Source of the DNA: Myxococcota bacterium
Lineage (GTDB): Bacteria; Myxococcota_A; UBA9160; UBA6930
DNA: 64,000 nt
Assembly (NCBI GenBank): GCA_028285625.1
Contig: JANQOX010000014.1
Coordinates: 1 to 64,000 of the forward strand
Direction: 5' to 3'
In this document: positions 1-9,588 of the stretch, piece by piece
Numbering within the stretch: position 1 is the first letter of the stretch
Layout: each line of letters starts with the position of its first letter
Notes under the pieces: model-generated
Seen by the model: only the letters and a program-made list of their open reading frames with translations
The model's database searches: none
What the model was told of the DNA's origin: nothing
Translations under genes and position numbers: made by a program

Positions 1-254
1 GCCTCGCCGGGCAGACAGGCCCAGTCGACGCGCACGATCCCGTCGCCGTCGCCGAAGGACTCCGCCGCGCTCTCGAGAAAGCAGCGCTCGACGTCGACGC
101 GTGCGGGCAGGGGGAGCCCGAGTCGCGCGGCATCCCGGCGCAACCTCGACACGTGCCGCTCGAGGCGGGTCACGCGTCCGCCCTCGACCTTCGCCGTCGT
201 ATACGAACCGAGGCGCCGGGAATCGCTTCCCGGCGCCTCGTGTTTCGAGCCCAT
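1..254 (-). CDS. Class IV aminotransferase (PabC/IlvE-like), N-terminal part
   Basis: Fold-type IV PLP aminotransferases include branched-chain aminotransferase and aminodeoxychorismate lyase. On the minus strand an open frame begins with ATG at 252-254 and runs off the left edge (84 codons visible). The translated start holds the pattern YTTAKVEGGRVTRLERHVSRL followed by RRDAARLGLPLP, which is the recognisable N-terminal strand-helix of this family (gene-product strand, 'hit' on a ring-flipped PLP domain). The catalytic lysine lies beyond the edge. The start lies only 24 nt after the gltA stop, so the two are probably co-transcribed. Oddly, codons 6-15 are made of a perfect 14-bp inverted repeat. 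The usual upstream residues of the family are missing, so this N-terminus is short. The substrate cannot be assigned. Confidence 0.6.
   Translation of the reverse strand, partial: MGSKHEAPGSDSRRLGSYTTAKVEGGRVTRLERHVSRLRRDAARLGLPLPARVDVERCFLESAAESFGDGDGIVRVDWACLPGE
209..240. repeat. Perfect 14-bp inverted repeat with 4-nt loop
   Basis: Arms at 209-222 and 227-240 are exact reverse complements around the loop TCGC. It looks like a terminator stem for gltA, but there is no clear T-run on the minus strand, and it lies inside the apparent first codons of the next gene. It could be an attenuating hairpin between the two genes. Confidence 0.6.
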
Positions 255-278
255 GGGTGTCTCGCGATGGCCGCGGAC

Positions 279-1565
<1,287 letters not shown>

Positions 1566-1767
1566 TGCAAGGCTCCTTTTGCGATCTGGATGGGACTGGA
1601 ATTCGGAACGGCCGAAGGTAGCCGTGCGCGGTGCAGGTGTCGCGGCGCGTTGCGTCGACGCAGTGCGCTACGGGCCGTGCAGGGGTCGGCCCAATTCGTC
1701 GGTTTGCAGGGGTTTTCCTGCCGACGCGAAGCGGCGCAGGCGCTCTCGCCCGCAACCGGCCGGCCGG

Positions 1768-3465
1768 TCAGGGGCGATCGACCACGTCCGACCGGTCGGG
1801 TCGTGCCACCGCAATCGCGCGGCGGCCCGGCCGGAAGCGGGCGGTGACCTCGAGCGGCGCCCCGGCGGCCGCCCGTTCGAGTTTGCGGGCCTTTAGGACC
1901 ACGCTCGTGCCCCCCTGGGCGACATACCGTGCGACGTCCTCGGGGACGTCGAGCTGCTCCACATGACGGCCCCCGTAGTAGACCAGCCCGCCGATCATGG
2001 CGCGGTCGCGAAACAGGCCGACCGAGGACCCCTCGGGTGTGAGCTCCGCCGCGGCCTGAGCCACCGGCCGTAGCGTGCGGATCGGGTCCAGGGTCGGCAG
2101 CAGCAGCGAGAACACCGCAGCCTCCACGGCAAACGCGGTGGCGATCGCCACCACCGCCGCCGAGAGGGGTCGCCCGGCGGGGCGCCGCCGCCAGGCGAGC
2201 GTGCCGGCTCCCGCGGCCAGCAGCAGGGCCACGCCGAAGCTCGCGAACCGGCCCGCGCCGACCGCATCCAGGAACTCGCGCAGACCGGGCGCGGCGAAGG
2301 CCGCGAGCGGCGCCAGGACCACGGCCAGACCCACGCCGGAGAGCAGCGTGACGAAGCCGATGGCCGTCCACGTGAGCGTGCGGTTCGGGCCCCCGCGCGC
2401 CAACAGCTGTCGCCGCAGGGCGTCGGCACAAAGCAGCGCTGCGGCCGGGAAGGCCGGCACCATGTAGAGGCCCCGCTTGCCGCTGGACAGGGAGAAGAAC
2501 ACGAGGCTCGTGCCCACGCACGCGAGCAGCAGCCGCCACGCCCGCCGGTCGTCTTCCTGGGGCGAGCCGCCCGGCGGAAACACGTGCTTGCGGGCCACCC
2601 AGTAGACCGACGGCCAGACCAGCGTCCAGGGGAGGAAGTCGAGCGGGAACTGGAACAGGAAGTAGTAGAAGGGGCGCTCGTGCGAGGTGCCGGCGAAGAA
2701 GCGGCCGATCAGGTTGGTGCCGAGTGCCTCGTCGGCAAAGCCCGACGGAGCGAGGGAGACGGCACCCGCCACCCACAGCAGCGGCACCCCGAGCGAGATG
2801 GCCAGGCCCCACCACGGGAACAGGCGCCGCACGTCGGTCACGCGCCGCTCCCAGCCCAGGTAGACGAGCGCGGTCAGCACCGGCAGCAGGAAGCCCACCG
2901 GCCCCTTGGTGAGCACGCCCAGCGCCAGGGCCACGTGGAACAGGGCGGCGCCGCGCCGGGGGGCGATCTTGCCGCGGTCCACCAGGACGAAGGCCACGAG
3001 CGCCACCAACTCGAACAGCGCGAGCAGTACGTCGAGCTGGACCCGCCGCGACAGGTTCGCGAACTCGAACACGGTGAGCAGGATTCCGGCGCCCAGCAGC
3101 CCCGTGGTCCGCCCCAGTAGCCGGGTGCCGAGAAAGAGCGTGAGCAATACGCAGCCGATGCCGGCCAGGGCCGACGGCGCGCGCCCGAGCGCCTCGGTTA
3201 CGCGTCCGCCCGGGGCCCCGAGTGCGGCGGCGAGCGCGTAGTAGAGCGGCGGCTTCTGGGTGTACGGGTCGCCGTTCAGGTGCAGCAGCACGATGCCGGA
3301 CGCGCCGTGCTCGAAGGCGCGCATCTCCTCCGCCACCTGGATGTAGCGGGGCTCGTCGGGGGCCGCGACGTCGGTCCATCCCAGGCCCACGCCGAGCAGG
3401 AGCAAGGTCGCCAGCACCAGCACGGCGCGCCCTCGCCGATTCGTCGCCGCCTCGTCCACGTCCAC
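1768..3465 (-). CDS. GT-C family glycosyltransferase (ArnT/PMT-like membrane protein)
   Basis: Integral membrane transferases of this kind move a sugar from a polyprenyl-phosphate carrier to lipid A, protein or another envelope acceptor on the outer face of the inner membrane. The 565-residue protein has a hydrophobic first helix, then the acidic loop APDEPRYIQVAEEM (catalytic Asp-Glu pair of ArnT-like enzymes) and the GDPYTQKPPLYY loop, followed by many hydrophobic segments to about residue 430 and a soluble C-terminal part. I place the start at the GTG at 3463-3465; an upstream ATG at 3588 gives 41 extra Arg-rich residues and would overlap the divergent gene at 3573. The GT2 enzyme at 4246 could make its lipid-linked sugar donor. 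The acceptor is unknown. Confidence 0.85.
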   Translation of the reverse strand: MDVDEAATNRRGRAVLVLATLLLLGVGLGWTDVAAPDEPRYIQVAEEMRAFEHGASGIVLLHLNGDPYTQKPPLYYALAAALGAPGGRVTEALGRAPSALAGIGCVLLTLFLGTRLLGRTTGLLGAGILLTVFEFANLSRRVQLDVLLALFELVALVAFVLVDRGKIAPRRGAALFHVALALGVLTKGPVGFLLPVLTALVYLGWERRVTDVRRLFPWWGLAISLGVPLLWVAGAVSLAPSGFADEALGTNLIGRFFAGTSHERPFYYFLFQFPLDFLPWTLVWPSVYWVARKHVFPPGGSPQEDDRRAWRLLLACVGTSLVFFSLSSGKRGLYMVPAFPAAALLCADALRRQLLARGGPNRTLTWTAIGFVTLLSGVGLAVVLAPLAAFAAPGLREFLDAVGAGRFASFGVALLLAAGAGTLAWRRRPAGRPLSAAVVAIATAFAVEAAVFSLLLPTLDPIRTLRPVAQAAAELTPEGSSVGLFRDRAMIGGLVYYGGRHVEQLDVPEDVARYVAQGGTSVVLKARKLERAAAGAPLEVTARFRPGRRAIAVARPDRSDVVDRP

Positions 3466-3572
3466 CCCCGATTCCGTGAAGCGGGCGAGGACGTTACCCT
3501 CTCGGGCTCGGGGGCGCCCCAGGCCCTCCGAGCCGGCCCGCACCCCGCGTGGCCGCCAGAGGAGGACGGCCC

Positions 3573-4181
3573 ATGGAAGGCCCCGCAACCGAGTTTCTCG
3601 CCCGGCTCCGGTCGACCCCGATCCAGATGGACGAGCTGGCCCGCTTTCTCGACGGCCTCGATCACGCCGCCCGGGTCGAGGCGATCCGCGCGGCTGGCCG
3701 CTCCGAGCAGCGCCGGCTCTACGAGGCCGCCAAGGGCTTTGCGCCCGTGACGCTGGCCGAAATGGTACCGGCGGCCACCGGTGAGCTGCAGGCGGTGCGC
3801 CACCACGGCAAGAACACCCTGCCCGCGTTCTCGCACTTCGAGAAGCGCTTCTGTCGCCCGGCGGGAGAAGACCCGGAGAAGCCCGGCGAGCTCTTCGGCT
3901 TCAACTTCCAGACCATGTCGCCCGTGACCGGGCCCGGCTACTTCGTGGCCGTGCCCGACGAGGCGCGAGGCGAGGTGCTGGTGGACTACCGGCGGGTGCC
4001 GGCCCAGGCGCCGCCCGGCTGGCCGGCGGTGAAGTCCAACGAGTCCGGGCTGTCGCGCCTGGTCTACGGCTTCATGGTCGACACCCTGCGGCGCGTCTCG
4101 ACCCACGTCACCATCGGGTCGGCCGCCCGCAAGGGCAAGGACCTGGGAAGCTGGTTCCTGCTCACCCAGGAGCCCGCATAG
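3573..4181 (+). CDS. Protein of unknown function
   Basis: A 202-residue soluble protein that I do not recognise. It starts at ATG 3573 behind a strong AGAGGAGGA site. It has no signal peptide or membrane segment. The N-terminal 60 residues are helical (FLARLRST, DELARFLDGLDHAARVEAI); the middle holds a compact aromatic region (FSHFEKRFCRP, FGFNFQTMSPVTGPGYFVA), and the C-terminal part is basic and rich in beta-type residues. There is a single cysteine in the FCRP motif. The gene sits between a GT-C transferase on the opposite strand and a GT2 transferase 64 bp downstream on the same strand, so a role in the same envelope-glycosylation pathway is possible, but nothing in the protein shows that. 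Confidence 0.75.
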   Translation: MEGPATEFLARLRSTPIQMDELARFLDGLDHAARVEAIRAAGRSEQRRLYEAAKGFAPVTLAEMVPAATGELQAVRHHGKNTLPAFSHFEKRFCRPAGEDPEKPGELFGFNFQTMSPVTGPGYFVAVPDEARGEVLVDYRRVPAQAPPGWPAVKSNESGLSRLVYGFMVDTLRRVSTHVTIGSAARKGKDLGSWFLLTQEPA

Positions 4182-4202
4182 CGCTCGGCACCCGAGTGGC
4201 CC

Positions 4203-4227
4203 GCACCCGAGCCCAGGGCTCGGGTGC
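4203..4227. repeat. 12-bp inverted repeat before the GT2 gene
   Basis: GCACCCGAGCCC (4203-4214) and its exact reverse complement (4216-4227) flank a single A. The repeat lies between the stop of the unknown gene and the GAGGAG ribosome-binding site of the GT2 gene. There is no T-run, so it could be a termination or attenuation hairpin rather than a simple intrinsic terminator. Confidence 0.6.
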
Positions 4228-4245
4228 CTCCGAGGAGATCGCGAC

Positions 4246-4989
4246 ATCACGCCCTATCTCTCGATCGTCGTCCCCGTCTACAACGAGGAGGACAACCTCG
4301 AGCCGCTGCACCGCGAGATCGCCGAGGTGCTCGACGGCCTCGGCCGCCCGGCCGAGGTGCTCTACGTGGACGATGGCAGCACCGACGGGTCGCCCGGCCG
4401 GCTCGACGAGCTGGCCAAGCGCGACGGTCGGGTGCGCGTGGTGACGCTGCTGCGCAACAGCGGGCAGAGCGCGGGCTTTGCCGCCGGCTTTCGTGCCGCC
4501 GAAGGTGAGGTCGTCGTCACGATGGACGCCGACCTCCAGAACGACCCCGCCGACATCCCCAGGCTGCTCTCGCACATGGACGAGGCCGACGTGGTCAACG
4601 GCGTGCGCGCCAACCGCAACGACAGCTTCGTGCGCAAGCTGTCCTCGCGCATCGGCAACGGCTTCCGCAACTGGATGACCGGCGAGTCCGTGACCGACGT
4701 GGGCTGCTCGATTCGCGCGATGCGCACCCGGTATCTGAGAGACATCAAGATGTTTCGCGGGATGCACCGCTTCCTCCCCACGCTGCTGCGCATGGAAGGC
4801 GCCCGCGTGATGGAGATCCCCGTGAATCACCGCTCGCGCCGCCACGGCACGTCGAAGTACGGCATCGGCAACCGCATGTTCGTGGGTCTGGCCGACGTAT
4901 TCGCCGTGCGCTGGATGCAGTCGCGCAACGTGCGCTGGGAAGCCCGGGAGCGGCCGCGCGAGGGTGGGGGCCCGGAAACGGGCGCATAG
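4246..4989 (+). CDS. GT2 glycosyltransferase, polyprenyl-phosphate sugar synthase (DPM1-like)
   Basis: Transfers a sugar from a nucleotide donor to a polyprenyl phosphate on the cytoplasmic face. The fold starts with LSIVVPVYNEEDNLEPL, followed by VDDGSTDGS, the DxD motif MDADLQNDP and the RxxGTSKYG signature of dolichol-phosphate-mannose-type synthases; 247 residues without clear C-terminal membrane helices, like the soluble DPM1 group. The reading frame has no ATG, GTG or TTG before the essential first strand. The only plausible start is an ATC at 4246 placed 9 nt after GAGGAG (4231-4236); the first standard start, GTG at 4327, would delete the nucleotide-binding strand. A single base change in an original ATG, or an assembly error, would explain this. 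It probably feeds the GT-C enzyme at 1768-3465. Confidence 0.85.
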   Translation: MTPYLSIVVPVYNEEDNLEPLHREIAEVLDGLGRPAEVLYVDDGSTDGSPGRLDELAKRDGRVRVVTLLRNSGQSAGFAAGFRAAEGEVVVTMDADLQNDPADIPRLLSHMDEADVVNGVRANRNDSFVRKLSSRIGNGFRNWMTGESVTDVGCSIRAMRTRYLRDIKMFRGMHRFLPTLLRMEGARVMEIPVNHRSRRHGTSKYGIGNRMFVGLADVFAVRWMQSRNVRWEARERPREGGGPETGA

Positions 4990-5000
4990 CGGGCCTGGCT

Positions 5001-5014
5001 GGGGGCTAGCCCCC
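5001..5014. terminator. Palindrome GGGGGCTAGCCCCC between convergent genes
   Basis: A perfect 14-bp palindrome in the 16-bp space between the GT2 stop and the SUI1-domain gene, containing the TAG stop of the latter (5006-5008). It may act as a small bidirectional hairpin; no T-run is present. Confidence 0.4.
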
Positions 5015-5386
5015 GGCTCGCTTCACCCGAAACCCGCGGTCTTCGAGGAACGCCACCAGCGTGTCGCGGTGGTCACCCTGGATCTCGATCACGCCGTCCT
5101 TCAGGGCGCCGCCACTGCCGCAGCGGCGCTTGAGGTCGCCGGCCAGGTCGCGCAGCTCGGCTTCGGGCAGTGCCACGCCCGAGACGGTCGAGACGGCCTT
5201 GCCCTTGCGTCCCTTCTTGTCGAGGCGAACGCGCACGATGCCGTCGGCCGGGTCTCCGGTGCGTCCGCTCGGCGGGCCCGCGTCGCGGGGGTGTTTGCGG
5301 GGCGAGCGCTGGGGTTTGCCGCCTACGCGGCCGCCCTGCTCGCTCGACCAGACCGTGCGATCGCCATCGTCACGCCGACGGTTCAT
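5006..5386 (-). CDS. SUI1/eIF1-domain translation factor (YciH-like)
   Basis: A 126-residue protein. After a disordered, basic and glycine-rich first 40 residues comes a complete SUI1 domain: VRVRLDKKGRKGKAVSTVSG, then LKRRCGSGGALKDGVIEIQGDHRD, ending FLEDRGFRVKRAGG. In E. coli the homologue YciH binds near the 30S decoding site and may help start-codon discrimination; the bacterial function is poorly defined. The ATG overlaps the TGA stop of the upstream CoA-binding gene by 4 nt, so translation is likely coupled. The stop codon lies within a GC palindrome shared with the convergent GT2 gene's 3' side. Confidence 0.9.
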   Translation of the reverse strand: MNRRRDDGDRTVWSSEQGGRVGGKPQRSPRKHPRDAGPPSGRTGDPADGIVRVRLDKKGRKGKAVSTVSGVALPEAELRDLAGDLKRRCGSGGALKDGVIEIQGDHRDTLVAFLEDRGFRVKRAGG

Positions 5387-5823
5387 CGGGTGCGTTCCGC
5401 GCGTCCGCTCGTGAGCAGGCGCCGGTGTTCGACCAGCAGGCAGCGGTCCTGCACCACCTGGATTCCGCGGGCCTCGAGCCGCGCGGCCGCTTCGTCGTGG
5501 CGGATCCCCAGCTGCATCCAGACCGCCCGCGGCGGCGTCGGGAGCGCCAGTACCTCGTCCACGTGGGCGGGCACGTGCATCGGCGCGCGAAACAGGTTGA
5601 CCAGATCCGTCGGCTCGACGAGGTCGCCGAGGGACGGGACGCAGGGCGTGTCGAACACGCGGTCGAGCTTGGGTGAGATGGGCTGGATCGCATAGCCCTG
5701 AGCGCGCATGTAGGCCGGCACGCGGTAGGCGTCGTCCTCGGCGCCCGCCTTGATGCCCACCACCGCGATGCGCTCCACGTCGAGGAGCAGCTGTCGGAGG
5801 TCGTCGTCCTGTTCGAGAGGCAC
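5383..5823 (-). CDS. CoA-binding domain protein (YccU/YneT type)
   Basis: A 146-residue single Rossmann domain of the family otherwise fused in acyl-CoA synthetases. Visible signatures are RIAVVGIKAGAEDDAYRVPAYM near residue 20, GYAIQPISPKLDRVF near 45, the DLVNLFRAPMHVPAHVDEVL helix, and PPRAVWMQLGIRHDEAAARLEARGIQVVQDRCLLVEHR at the end. It is thought to bind CoA or another nucleotide in its glycine-rich loop; no enzymatic role is established. It is the first gene of a two-gene operon with the SUI1-domain protein (ATGA overlap). A GGTACCCT -10-like sequence lies about 35 nt upstream of the GTG start. Confidence 0.9.
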   Translation of the reverse strand: MPLEQDDDLRQLLLDVERIAVVGIKAGAEDDAYRVPAYMRAQGYAIQPISPKLDRVFDTPCVPSLGDLVEPTDLVNLFRAPMHVPAHVDEVLALPTPPRAVWMQLGIRHDEAAARLEARGIQVVQDRCLLVEHRRLLTSGRAERTR

Positions 5824-5886
5824 GTGCGCCGCTCCACGCCTGCTTTGGTTTGCCGCCAGGGTACCCGCCGGTTAGGTTCCGGCGCC

Positions 5887-7317
5887 ATGAATCCCGAGCG
5901 TCGTGGCGCCCGCAAGACCGAGCGTCGTGGCCCCCCGAATCGACCGCGTATTTGCGCTCTGCTGCTTGCCTCGATGTGGGTCCTGGCGGCGGCCCCGGCG
6001 GTGGGCGCCGAAGCGGGCGAGGGCTTCGAAGACCCGGCGGCACGCACGCGCTTGACGGTCCTCGACAATGGTCTTCGCGTGCTGACCCTCGAAGACCGCG
6101 CGACCCCGGTGGTCTCCTTCCAGATCTGGGTGGACGTCGGCTCCGGAGACGAGGCGCGCTACACCGGCCTCGCGCATCTGTTCGAGCACATGATGTTCCG
6201 CGGGTCGGACAACCTGCCGCCGGAGGCCCACGGAAGGCTGATCGCGGATCGCGGCGGCCGGGTGAACGCATTCACGTCGCGGGACGTGACCGTCTACTTC
6301 GACGACGTCACCACCGAGAGCCTGCCGTTGGTCGTCGAGCTCGAGGCCGAGCGACTCGCCAACCTGGACGTGAGCGAGGAGAGTCTCGCGAGTGAGCGCC
6401 AGGTCGTGATCGAAGAGCGCCGCATGCGCACCGAGGACGATCCCCAGGGCCGCGCCTTCGAAGCCCTGCTCGCGCTCACCTTCCAGGCCCATCCCTATCG
6501 CGTGCCGACCATCGGCTGGAAGAGCGACCTGTTGGCGGCGGACGTGGCCGCCTGCCAGGCGTTCTTCGACGACTACTACGCGCCGAACAATCTGGTGATC
6601 GCCGTGGCCGGCGACTTCAATACCGAGGATCTGCTGGCCCGGATCCGCAAGCACATGGGCGGACTCGAGCCGGCGGAGGACATTCCGCGCAACCCCACGC
6701 TCGAGCCCGAGCAGATGGGCGAGCGCCGCGCGGTGGTCCGCTTCGACGTGCGCGCGCCCATCCTCGCCGCGGCCTGGCACGCGCCCCCCACCGGACACGA
6801 GGATGCGCCCGCGCTCGACGTGTTGTCGACGATCCTGTCGAGCGGCCGCACCAGCCGGCTCTACAAGAAGCTCGTCTACGAAGAGCAGGCCGCGCTCGGC
6901 GCCCACGGGGCCTACTGGGAGCTCAAGCGCGCCGGCGTCTTCTATGCCTTCGCCGTCGCACGCCCCGGCCAGGAGATCGCAGACGTGGAACGGCTGTTCA
7001 TGGCCGAGATCGATCGCGTCGTCGCCGAGGGGGTCACCGAGGCCGAGGTCGAACGGGCCCGGCGCACGCTCGAGGTCGACCTGATCGAGGGCCTCGGCAC
7101 CAGCCACGCGTTGGCGTCGCGCATCGGCCGCGACGCCGTCACCTTCGGCCGGATCCGCCCTCTGGAGGAACTGCTCGACGGCATCCGCAACGTGACGGCC
7201 GCCGACGTCCAGCGGGTGGCGGCCACGTATCTCCTGCCCGGCAAGCGCAGCGTGGTGCACGTGATTCCGCCCGAGCCCGAGGCGGCGGAAGACGTCGCCG
7301 TGGAGAGCAGGCCGTGA
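5887..7317 (+). CDS. M16 zinc metallopeptidase, secreted (active-type)
   Basis: A pitrilysin-family peptidase of 476 residues with a signal peptide (basic region, then hydrophobic 22-40 ending AVGAEA). The inverted zinc motif HLFEH is present (H97, E100, H101) with the distal ligand E177 in VIEERR, at the usual spacing of 76. The second M16 domain follows to the C-terminus. It is therefore a catalytically competent periplasmic subunit. The next gene encodes a partner without the zinc site and overlaps it by 4 nt (GTGA), the usual arrangement of two-chain M16B peptidases. The start is the ATG at 5887; a TAGGTT hexamer ends 8 nt before it, which fits leaderless transcription. ERRGARKTERRG near the N-terminus is encoded by a short direct repeat. 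Confidence 0.93.
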   Translation: MNPERRGARKTERRGPPNRPRICALLLASMWVLAAAPAVGAEAGEGFEDPAARTRLTVLDNGLRVLTLEDRATPVVSFQIWVDVGSGDEARYTGLAHLFEHMMFRGSDNLPPEAHGRLIADRGGRVNAFTSRDVTVYFDDVTTESLPLVVELEAERLANLDVSEESLASERQVVIEERRMRTEDDPQGRAFEALLALTFQAHPYRVPTIGWKSDLLAADVAACQAFFDDYYAPNNLVIAVAGDFNTEDLLARIRKHMGGLEPAEDIPRNPTLEPEQMGERRAVVRFDVRAPILAAAWHAPPTGHEDAPALDVLSTILSSGRTSRLYKKLVYEEQAALGAHGAYWELKRAGVFYAFAVARPGQEIADVERLFMAEIDRVVAEGVTEAEVERARRTLEVDLIEGLGTSHALASRIGRDAVTFGRIRPLEELLDGIRNVTAADVQRVAATYLLPGKRSVVHVIPPEPEAAEDVAVESRP

Positions 7318-8774
7318 GCAGCCGCGCCCTGGTCTGCACGCTCGTCCTGGCGTTGCTGCTCGGCTGCGCCTCGGGCGTGGGAGGCGATGCACCGGGCCCC
7401 GGCGGGCAAGGCGCCGTCCACGTGCCCGCATGGGAGCTGCCGCCGCCGCCGGCCGAAGACCGGCGGGTCGTCGACCCGGCGAGCCTGGTCCGCCGAACCC
7501 TCGGCAACGGACTCGAGGTGTTGATCCTGACCGACCGCCGGCTGCCGCGTTTCTCGATGGGTGTCACCGCGCGGCGCGGCGCGGCCAGCGAGCCGGGAGA
7601 TCAGGCGGGCCTGGCCGCGTTCACGGCGGAGCTGATGGAGCGCGGCGCTGGCGAACGCTCGGCCCTCGAGCTGGCCGGTGTGGTCGACGGGCTGGGCGCG
7701 CGCCTCGGCGCCAGTGCGGGCTGGGATTCGAGCGAGGCGAGCGTGGGCGGGCTCTCGCGCGATCTCGACACGCTCTACGGCGTGCTGCTCGACGTGGTAC
7801 TGCGGCCGCGTTTCGACGCCGACGAGGTCGCGCGTGTGCGCACCGAGCGGCTCGGCGCGCTCGAGCGCGCCAAGGACGATCCCAAGACCCTGGCGCGCTG
7901 GGCGTTCTACCGCGCACTCTACGGCGATCACCGTTTCGGCCTGCCGGTCGAGGGCGACGCCACGAGCGTGGCTGCACTCGACGGTGAAGCGGCACGCGCC
8001 TTCCATGCCAGTGTGTTCACGCCCGCCAATACGATCTTCTGGGCGGTGGGCGACGTCGACCCCGACGCGCTACTCGCCCGGGTGGAGGCCTCGCTCGGCG
8101 ACTGGAAGGGGGCGCCCGCGCGCCCCGAAGGCACGGCCCCGCCCAAGGTCACGCCCACCGAGCGGCGCGTCGTCGTGGTGGACCGACCGGACCTCGGCCA
8201 GGCGCAGATCCTGCTCGGACACGAAGGCACGCGCCGCGCCGATCCGCGCCGCACCACCGTGCAGCTGCTCAACACCGTGCTCGGCCGGGGTGGCTTCTCT
8301 TCGCGGCTCATGACCGTGGTGCGCGCCGACGCGGGCCTGACCTACGGCATCGGCTCGAGCTTCGGCGAGCGCCGGCAGCCGGGGCCGTTTGCCGTGGGCA
8401 CCTTCACGCGCGTGCCCGAGGTGCGGCGGGTGGTCGACCTCGTGCTGGGCGAGCTCGACCGGATGCGGACCGAGCCGCCCGATGCGGAAGAGCTCGGCAA
8501 GGCCCAGAGCCTGCGCAGTGGTTCGTTCGGCCTGGCGCTGGAGACCGCCGACGCGGTCACGGGGGCGCTGGTCTCCTTCGATGCCTACGGGCTGCCGCGC
8601 GACAGCCTCGACACCTACCGCGCGCGCATCCGCGCGACGACGCCCGACGACGTGGCCCAGGCCGCGGTCGAACTGCTGCACCCCGAGCGTGCCGCGATCG
8701 TCGTGGTGGGACCGGCTGCCGAGATCGTGCCGCTGCTCGAGGACCTCGGTCCGGTCGAGGTGCAGGCGCCCTAG
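7314..8774 (+). CDS. M16 peptidase-like lipoprotein lacking the zinc site
   Basis: A 486-residue lipoprotein (lipobox LLLGC, Cys18) with the complete two-domain M16 fold. Aligned with the neighbour's GLAHLFEH, this protein reads GLAAFTAE: both zinc histidines and the catalytic glutamate are replaced (A102, A105, E106). The C-terminal half keeps the R/Y-type substrate features (SRLMTVVRADAGLTYGIGSSF). In two-chain M16B systems the inactive subunit completes the substrate chamber, so this is probably the outer- or inner-membrane-anchored partner of the active subunit encoded just upstream, whose stop codon it overlaps by 4 nt. The substrate is unknown. Confidence 0.92.
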   Translation: MSSRALVCTLVLALLLGCASGVGGDAPGPGGQGAVHVPAWELPPPPAEDRRVVDPASLVRRTLGNGLEVLILTDRRLPRFSMGVTARRGAASEPGDQAGLAAFTAELMERGAGERSALELAGVVDGLGARLGASAGWDSSEASVGGLSRDLDTLYGVLLDVVLRPRFDADEVARVRTERLGALERAKDDPKTLARWAFYRALYGDHRFGLPVEGDATSVAALDGEAARAFHASVFTPANTIFWAVGDVDPDALLARVEASLGDWKGAPARPEGTAPPKVTPTERRVVVVDRPDLGQAQILLGHEGTRRADPRRTTVQLLNTVLGRGGFSSRLMTVVRADAGLTYGIGSSFGERRQPGPFAVGTFTRVPEVRRVVDLVLGELDRMRTEPPDAEELGKAQSLRSGSFGLALETADAVTGALVSFDAYGLPRDSLDTYRARIRATTPDDVAQAAVELLHPERAAIVVVGPAAEIVPLLEDLGPVEVQAP

Positions 8775-8778
8775 GCCG

Positions 8779-9588
8779 TTGGCCGACTCGCCCCCGCCGC
8801 ATCGCAGACCGGAGCGCGGCCGGCGCTTCGATTCGCCCCGGGTGGCGGCCCTCTACGCACACCGCCCGGACTACCCGTCGGCGCTGATCGACCGGCTGTG
8901 TGGTTTGGTCCGGGGCCCCGCTCGGGTGCTCGACGCGGGCTGCGGGCCGGGCAAGCTCGCGCGGCTGCTGGCGCCTCGGGTCGATGCGGTCCACGCGGTG
9001 GACGCATCGCCGGCGATGATCGCCGAGGGACGCCGCCTGGCCGGCGGCGATGTCCGCGCCGATCGCATCGCGTGGGCGGTGGGCCGCCTGGAAGAAGTCG
9101 CGCTCGATCCGCCCTATGGCCTGGCCGTGGCGGGAGCGGCCGTGCACTGGTTCGATGCCGACCGCGTGCTGCCTCGGCTTGCCCGCGCCCTCGCGCCGGG
9201 TGCGGTGCTGGCGCTGGTGGAAGGGGACGTGGCACACGCGCCGCCCTGGGAGGACGCCGTACGCGAGGTCATGATCGAGGCCGTCGCGCGGATGGAAGGC
9301 CGGCGCCCGGCCTGGGTGCCCGACGACGCGTCGCCGCTTCTCGCGCACCCGCGCTTCGCCCTGGAGGGGCGCGAGCGCATCGGGCCGGTCGCCGTCCGGC
9401 AGCCGGTTGCCGACTACATCGCCTGCCAACACGCGCGCGCCACCTTCACGCCCGAAGTGATGGGGCCCGACGGGATGCGCGCATTCGATCGGGCCCTCCA
9501 GGAGGTGCTCGCTCCCGATGCCGGGCGCGATGGCGAGCTCCGCTTCGAGGTCTGGACGCGCCTCGAGTGGGGCCGGCCGACGGCGTGA
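8779..9588 (+). CDS. SAM-dependent methyltransferase, class I
   Basis: A 269-residue Rossmann methyltransferase of the UbiE/trans-aconitate type. The SAM-binding loop is ARVLDAGCGPGKLARLL near residue 50, followed by the acidic turn AVDASPAMI and the AGAAVHWFDADRVLP region, a motif common in the 'class I methyltransferase, extracellular-protein-regulator' group. The substrate cannot be inferred. I use the TTG at 8779, 4 nt after the stop of the M16 gene; no ATG or GTG fits the domain. The last 32 bp of the gene, including the stop, are duplicated in tandem just downstream. Confidence 0.85.
   Translation: MADSPPPHRRPERGRRFDSPRVAALYAHRPDYPSALIDRLCGLVRGPARVLDAGCGPGKLARLLAPRVDAVHAVDASPAMIAEGRRLAGGDVRADRIAWAVGRLEEVALDPPYGLAVAGAAVHWFDADRVLPRLARALAPGAVLALVEGDVAHAPPWEDAVREVMIEAVARMEGRRPAWVPDDASPLLAHPRFALEGRERIGPVAVRQPVADYIACQHARATFTPEVMGPDGMRAFDRALQEVLAPDAGRDGELRFEVWTRLEWGRPTA

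Noticed and set aside
5006..6271. 421-residue minus-strand frame ending in the SUI1 protein
   Set aside because: Only the last 126 residues form a domain. The upstream part overlaps the CoA-binding gene in another frame and the M16 gene on the other strand.
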